Below, one piece after another: positions 61,611-64,000 of a DNA stretch of 64,000 bases. The first letter of the stretch is position 1; each line of letters begins with the position of its first letter. The stretch comes from Sphingobacterium yanglingense (GTDB lineage: Bacteria > Bacteroidota > Bacteroidia > Sphingobacteriales > Sphingobacteriaceae), in contig NZ_SNYV01000017.1 of the NCBI RefSeq assembly GCF_004363245.1, positions 62,001 to 126,000 on the forward strand, read 5' to 3'. The notes beneath the pieces were generated by a model that ran no database searches, had not been told where the DNA came from, and saw nothing but the letters and a program-made list of their open reading frames with translations. The position numbers and the translations under genes are program-made.

Positions 61611-62549
61611 TTATTTGCTCAGTGCTTCTATATATTCTTTATATCTATTGTACAAATGTCCCGCTTGCAAGTAGGCTGATTGAGGGCTCATAAAATGAGA
61701 AAACTCAAATGTAATTGCTTTATCGTACCCGGCCCTTTTCGCAGCTTCCAGCTTCAATCTTAATTTTTCAAACTTGATTGGTAAAAACTTGATGGGCATG
61801 TCCCGATCAAAAGATTCAGCATTAGTCCAGCACTCCATATTATACTTATCCGCTAGTTTTTTATTAATGCTAAAGAAATCTTCCAATTCGTGATAATCAA
61901 TATGTCCGTCTTGAAATGCAACCGCATCTACTGAGGTATGGATTTCATCAAAAATTTCGTTCCATTCTCGCTCATGTTCCTGAAGCGATACGACATCAGA
62001 TTTTGTCAACGATGATGTAGCCGCCATCACTGCCTTCTTACCATCTATCCATGGAGAAATAAATGTTGGGAGCCCTCCACTGACTGCTTTACACTGCTCT
62101 CCTAGTATTCGAAAAGCACTTGCTGCACCTTTAGTCTGACGGCTTATCTCCATACTTAAGTACCATCCGCCAAAACTTTTATACGTACCGTACTTCGCCC
62201 ACACTTCGTCAATGACAAAACGATTGGCATCAATCTCATGTTGCATATCTCCTGTATCCCAATACTTACCACTATCGTAAAGTCCGAAGAAAAACTTCAT
62301 ACCATGCTTATCAGCCAATTGAAGAAACATTTCGACCAAGTCGACCGGTGGTTCATAGCAGCCCATTCGATCGATCAATAATGGTGACGGGTAGGTGATA
62401 AATCGACGATAACCGCTACGGATCAAAATAACAGTATCAATACCTACGGCTTTCATATAGCCAAAATCACGATCCCATTCCGCCCTACCCCAGTTTTGAT
62501 GAGGGATATCATGGCTGATTTCATCCAAAAAAGTTCCTGTTATCTTCAT
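61611..62549 (-). CDS. DUF4434 protein (possible glycoside hydrolase-like)
   Basis: A 312-residue protein with a beta/alpha-barrel-like sequence (ITGTFLDEISHDIPHQNWGRAEWDRDF.., GIDTVILIRSGYRRF). DUF4434 members are distant glycosidase-like proteins. No signal peptide is visible, so this copy should be cytosolic. It starts one base before the SGNH gene stop and is four bases from the epimerase gene, so it is tightly operonic with both. Activity is unproven. Confidence 0.75.
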   Translation of the reverse strand: MKITGTFLDEISHDIPHQNWGRAEWDRDFGYMKAVGIDTVILIRSGYRRFITYPSPLLIDRMGCYEPPVDLVEMFLQLADKHGMKFFFGLYDSGKYWDTGDMQHEIDANRFVIDEVWAKYGTYKSFGGWYLSMEISRQTKGAASAFRILGEQCKAVSGGLPTFISPWIDGKKAVMAATSSLTKSDVVSLQEHEREWNEIFDEIHTSVDAVAFQDGHIDYHELEDFFSINKKLADKYNMECWTNAESFDRDMPIKFLPIKFEKLRLKLEAAKRAGYDKAITFEFSHFMSPQSAYLQAGHLYNRYKEYIEALSK

Positions 62550-63224
62550 CTATAAATATTTATTTGCTTTTAAATAATTCACCCATTTTATATAGGCCTC
62601 TGTATTCACATGGATTCCATCCATGGTAAACTCCTTTTTCAACACATAATCATCAGCTAGTACGGATTTAACATCGATGTAGATTACACCATACTTTCTA
62701 GCTAACTCCATAATGCCGCTGTTTAAGTCTTTTACCTTTTGTTCTTTTCCAAAAAGATAATCGTATTTCAGCATAGCTTCATTCAATGGCAGTGTACTTT
62801 GTACATAGATCTTCGTTTTAGGACTTTCTCTTTGGATAGTCTGGATAACTTCTTCGTAATTTTTCAAGCTCCATGCTGTAGGCAAACCACGACCTATATC
62901 ATTAATCCCCATCATTAAGAAGATCTTCTTCGGCTTCGAAGCTATCCCCCCCCTGATGCGAGCTTTCATCCCGAAAGTATTATCACCACCTATCCCTCTA
63001 TTGCCAATTTTATATTTACGCCCGACCAATTCCTGCCAAGGGCCTCTTTCGGTGATACTATTTCCAAAAAAAACGACATCGTATTTAACGTTTATTAGCT
63101 CCTGGTACAACTTTTCGCGACTTTCATAATACCAGTTGTTATAGGTACTATCCTGAGATTTATCTTGAGCAAAAGCAGGTGTCATCCCTAATATCCCCAA
63201 TACGGCGATTACAATCTTATTCAT
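62550..63224 (-). CDS. exported SGNH/GDSL esterase 1
   Basis: A 224-residue exported (signal about 1-19) SGNH hydrolase. Blocks: VVFFGNSITERG with the catalytic Ser, GNRGIGGDNTFG (Gly), MGINDIGRG (Asn) and MDGIHVNTEAY (Asp-His). It is likely a glycan or sialic acid O-acetylesterase from its neighbours. It ends directly before the DUF4434 gene and starts three bases after a second esterase of the same family, so the two may remove different acetyl groups from one glycan. Confidence 0.85.
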   Translation of the reverse strand: MNKIVIAVLGILGMTPAFAQDKSQDSTYNNWYYESREKLYQELINVKYDVVFFGNSITERGPWQELVGRKYKIGNRGIGGDNTFGMKARIRGGIASKPKKIFLMMGINDIGRGLPTAWSLKNYEEVIQTIQRESPKTKIYVQSTLPLNEAMLKYDYLFGKEQKVKDLNSGIMELARKYGVIYIDVKSVLADDYVLKKEFTMDGIHVNTEAYIKWVNYLKANKYL

Positions 63225-63226
63225 AG

Positions 63227-63910
63227 TTACAATGCTTTAATTTCTCTCAAATAATTCACTACACTGACATAAGCGGCCACTTCCAAATGAATGCCATCGG
63301 GTGTAATCTCTGCACGAAGGTTCCCCTTATTATCAGCTACCACCTGATGTAAATTAACAAACTGAATATTTTTGTGGGAGCTTGCCAATTGCTTTAAGCC
63401 ATCATTCAATATCGCGATATCAGGATTATTGACAGCCTTAAACGATTCGATTAGTTTTTCAGGAAGAATCGGCAAGATACTGTTGAGATAAATCTTAGTC
63501 TTAGGAGATTCCTTTTGAACACGACGGACTATACGCTCATAATTCTGAATGATACTGCTCGTGGGAACACCTCTTTTTAAATCATTCACACCAATCATTA
63601 AAAACAGTTTTTGTGGTTGATGCCTTAACACCTCATCCAATCTTGCTAAAACCCCATATGAAATATCTCCACTAATACCTCGATTTAATATCGGTAATTC
63701 AGGTGCGATATCGTTCCACTTTCCAGCATCAGTTAGACTATTCCCTAAGAAAATAATAGCACCTTTCAATGTTGGCATTTTGCGATATTGATCTAATCGC
63801 TCAGTATACCCACTAAACACATAATTACTGTCGATACTCGTTGTTACTTGTCCATTTACAACTATAGAAGCCACCATAGAAGCAACTATTAACATATACT
63901 TTATCTTCAT
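63227..63910 (-). CDS. exported SGNH/GDSL esterase 2
   Basis: A 227-residue exported SGNH esterase with signal peptide (1-20, ..VVNGQ) and blocks IIFLGNSLTDAG (Ser), NRGISGDISYG (Gly), MIGVNDLKRG (Asn) and TPDGIHLEVAAY (Asp-His). It is a paralogue of the adjacent esterase (matching block order, similar length) and was probably made by tandem duplication. Together with the epimerase they form an amino-sugar or sialoglycan operon. It lies 23 bases from a partial gene at the window edge. Confidence 0.85.
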   Translation of the reverse strand: MKIKYMLIVASMVASIVVNGQVTTSIDSNYVFSGYTERLDQYRKMPTLKGAIIFLGNSLTDAGKWNDIAPELPILNRGISGDISYGVLARLDEVLRHQPQKLFLMIGVNDLKRGVPTSSIIQNYERIVRRVQKESPKTKIYLNSILPILPEKLIESFKAVNNPDIAILNDGLKQLASSHKNIQFVNLHQVVADNKGNLRAEITPDGIHLEVAAYVSVVNYLREIKAL

Positions 63911-63933
63911 ATCACTCGATTAAAAAACACTAT

Positions 63934-64000
63934 TTATGACCGCCAAAACCATTTTTTGTTCGTCGCATAATTGGTCACTATCACCATTAAAAAAATGTAA
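63934..64000 (-). CDS. C-terminus of a probable membrane protein (partial)
   Basis: On the minus strand the frame ending at the stop 63936-63934 is open to the right edge and reads YIFLMVIVTNYATNKKWFWRS, a hydrophobic segment followed by a basic tail, typical of a transporter's last helix. Its position 23 bases upstream of the esterase fits an operon that starts with a sugar transporter. Only 21 codons are visible, and another frame is also open here, so this call is weak. Confidence 0.35.
   Translation of the reverse strand, partial: YIFLMVIVTNYATNKKWFWRS

Noticed and set aside
1..64000. tRNA, rRNA, CRISPR arrays, insertion sequences, prophage
   Set aside because: No cloverleaf-like, rRNA-like, regularly spaced repeat or transposase/phage-gene signature was recognised by eye in the intergenic gaps or coding sequence.

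Overview
The window comes from a Bacteroidota chromosome, most likely Sphingobacteriaceae (Sphingobacterium or Pedobacter type). The evidence is the AT-rich DNA, promoters of the Bacteroidota form TTG-N20-TAnnTTTG, few visible Shine-Dalgarno sites, and family content typical of the phylum (GLPGLI protein with outer-membrane beta-barrel partner, PCMD lipoprotein, DUF3127, DUF4197, four-helix-bundle/S23 proteins, PorT-like barrel). No rRNA, tRNA, CRISPR array, prophage or transposase was recognised. Gene density is high; the only gene-free stretch over 300 bp is 22826-23363.

Layout. 1-8558: end of a YbhN-like membrane protein, an SDR enzyme, an operon led by a DUF2089 regulator with two membrane proteins and a secreted hydrolase, a PlsC-type acyltransferase, a glycosyltransferase/YbhN pair, ruvC, and a protein with a possible kinase-like fold. 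8825-16462: Lrp regulator, mutL, two rhomboid-fold proteins (the second lacks the catalytic pair), an EEP hydrolase, an S41 protease. 16601-22825: fumC with a small lipoprotein, a TelA/XpaC pair, a membrane O-acyltransferase, a ROK protein. 23364-31361: DUF3127 protein with an SSB-like tail, an RlmL-like methyltransferase, an HD hydrolase, secreted phosphodiester-cleaving enzymes, pepT, nitroreductase. 31403-36533: ECF sigma/anti-sigma pair, YeiH-type exporter, TIGR01777 protein, PYROXD2-like oxidoreductase.

36669-43600 is a minus-strand fatty-acid beta-oxidation operon: fused hydratase/dehydrogenase, thiolase, acyl-CoA dehydrogenase, with a MarR gene upstream. Both gaps between the three enzymes are filled by a four-helix-bundle gene of the 23S-rRNA-intervening-sequence family, and each of these genes is enclosed by its own imperfect inverted repeat. 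This is the most unusual structure in the window: two different insert-like cassettes, each of which could be looped out on an RNA stem, in two successive gaps of one catabolic operon.

43805-54605: a 2-oxoglutarate oxygenase divergent from marR, a beta-barrel/PCMD pair, small cytosolic proteins, an outer-membrane receptor/GLPGLI pair, dnaK and a DUF2459 protein. 54673-60357: nucleotidyltransferase, HerA-like ATPase, a small secreted or membrane protein, a SulP transporter and a beta carbonic anhydrase that probably work together in bicarbonate handling. 60431-64000: an amino-sugar/glycan operon (AGE-type epimerase, DUF4434, two SGNH esterases, and the last codons of a probable membrane protein). 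A second noncoding curiosity is a three-block leader shared by two unrelated genes (27301-27489 and 42913-43009).
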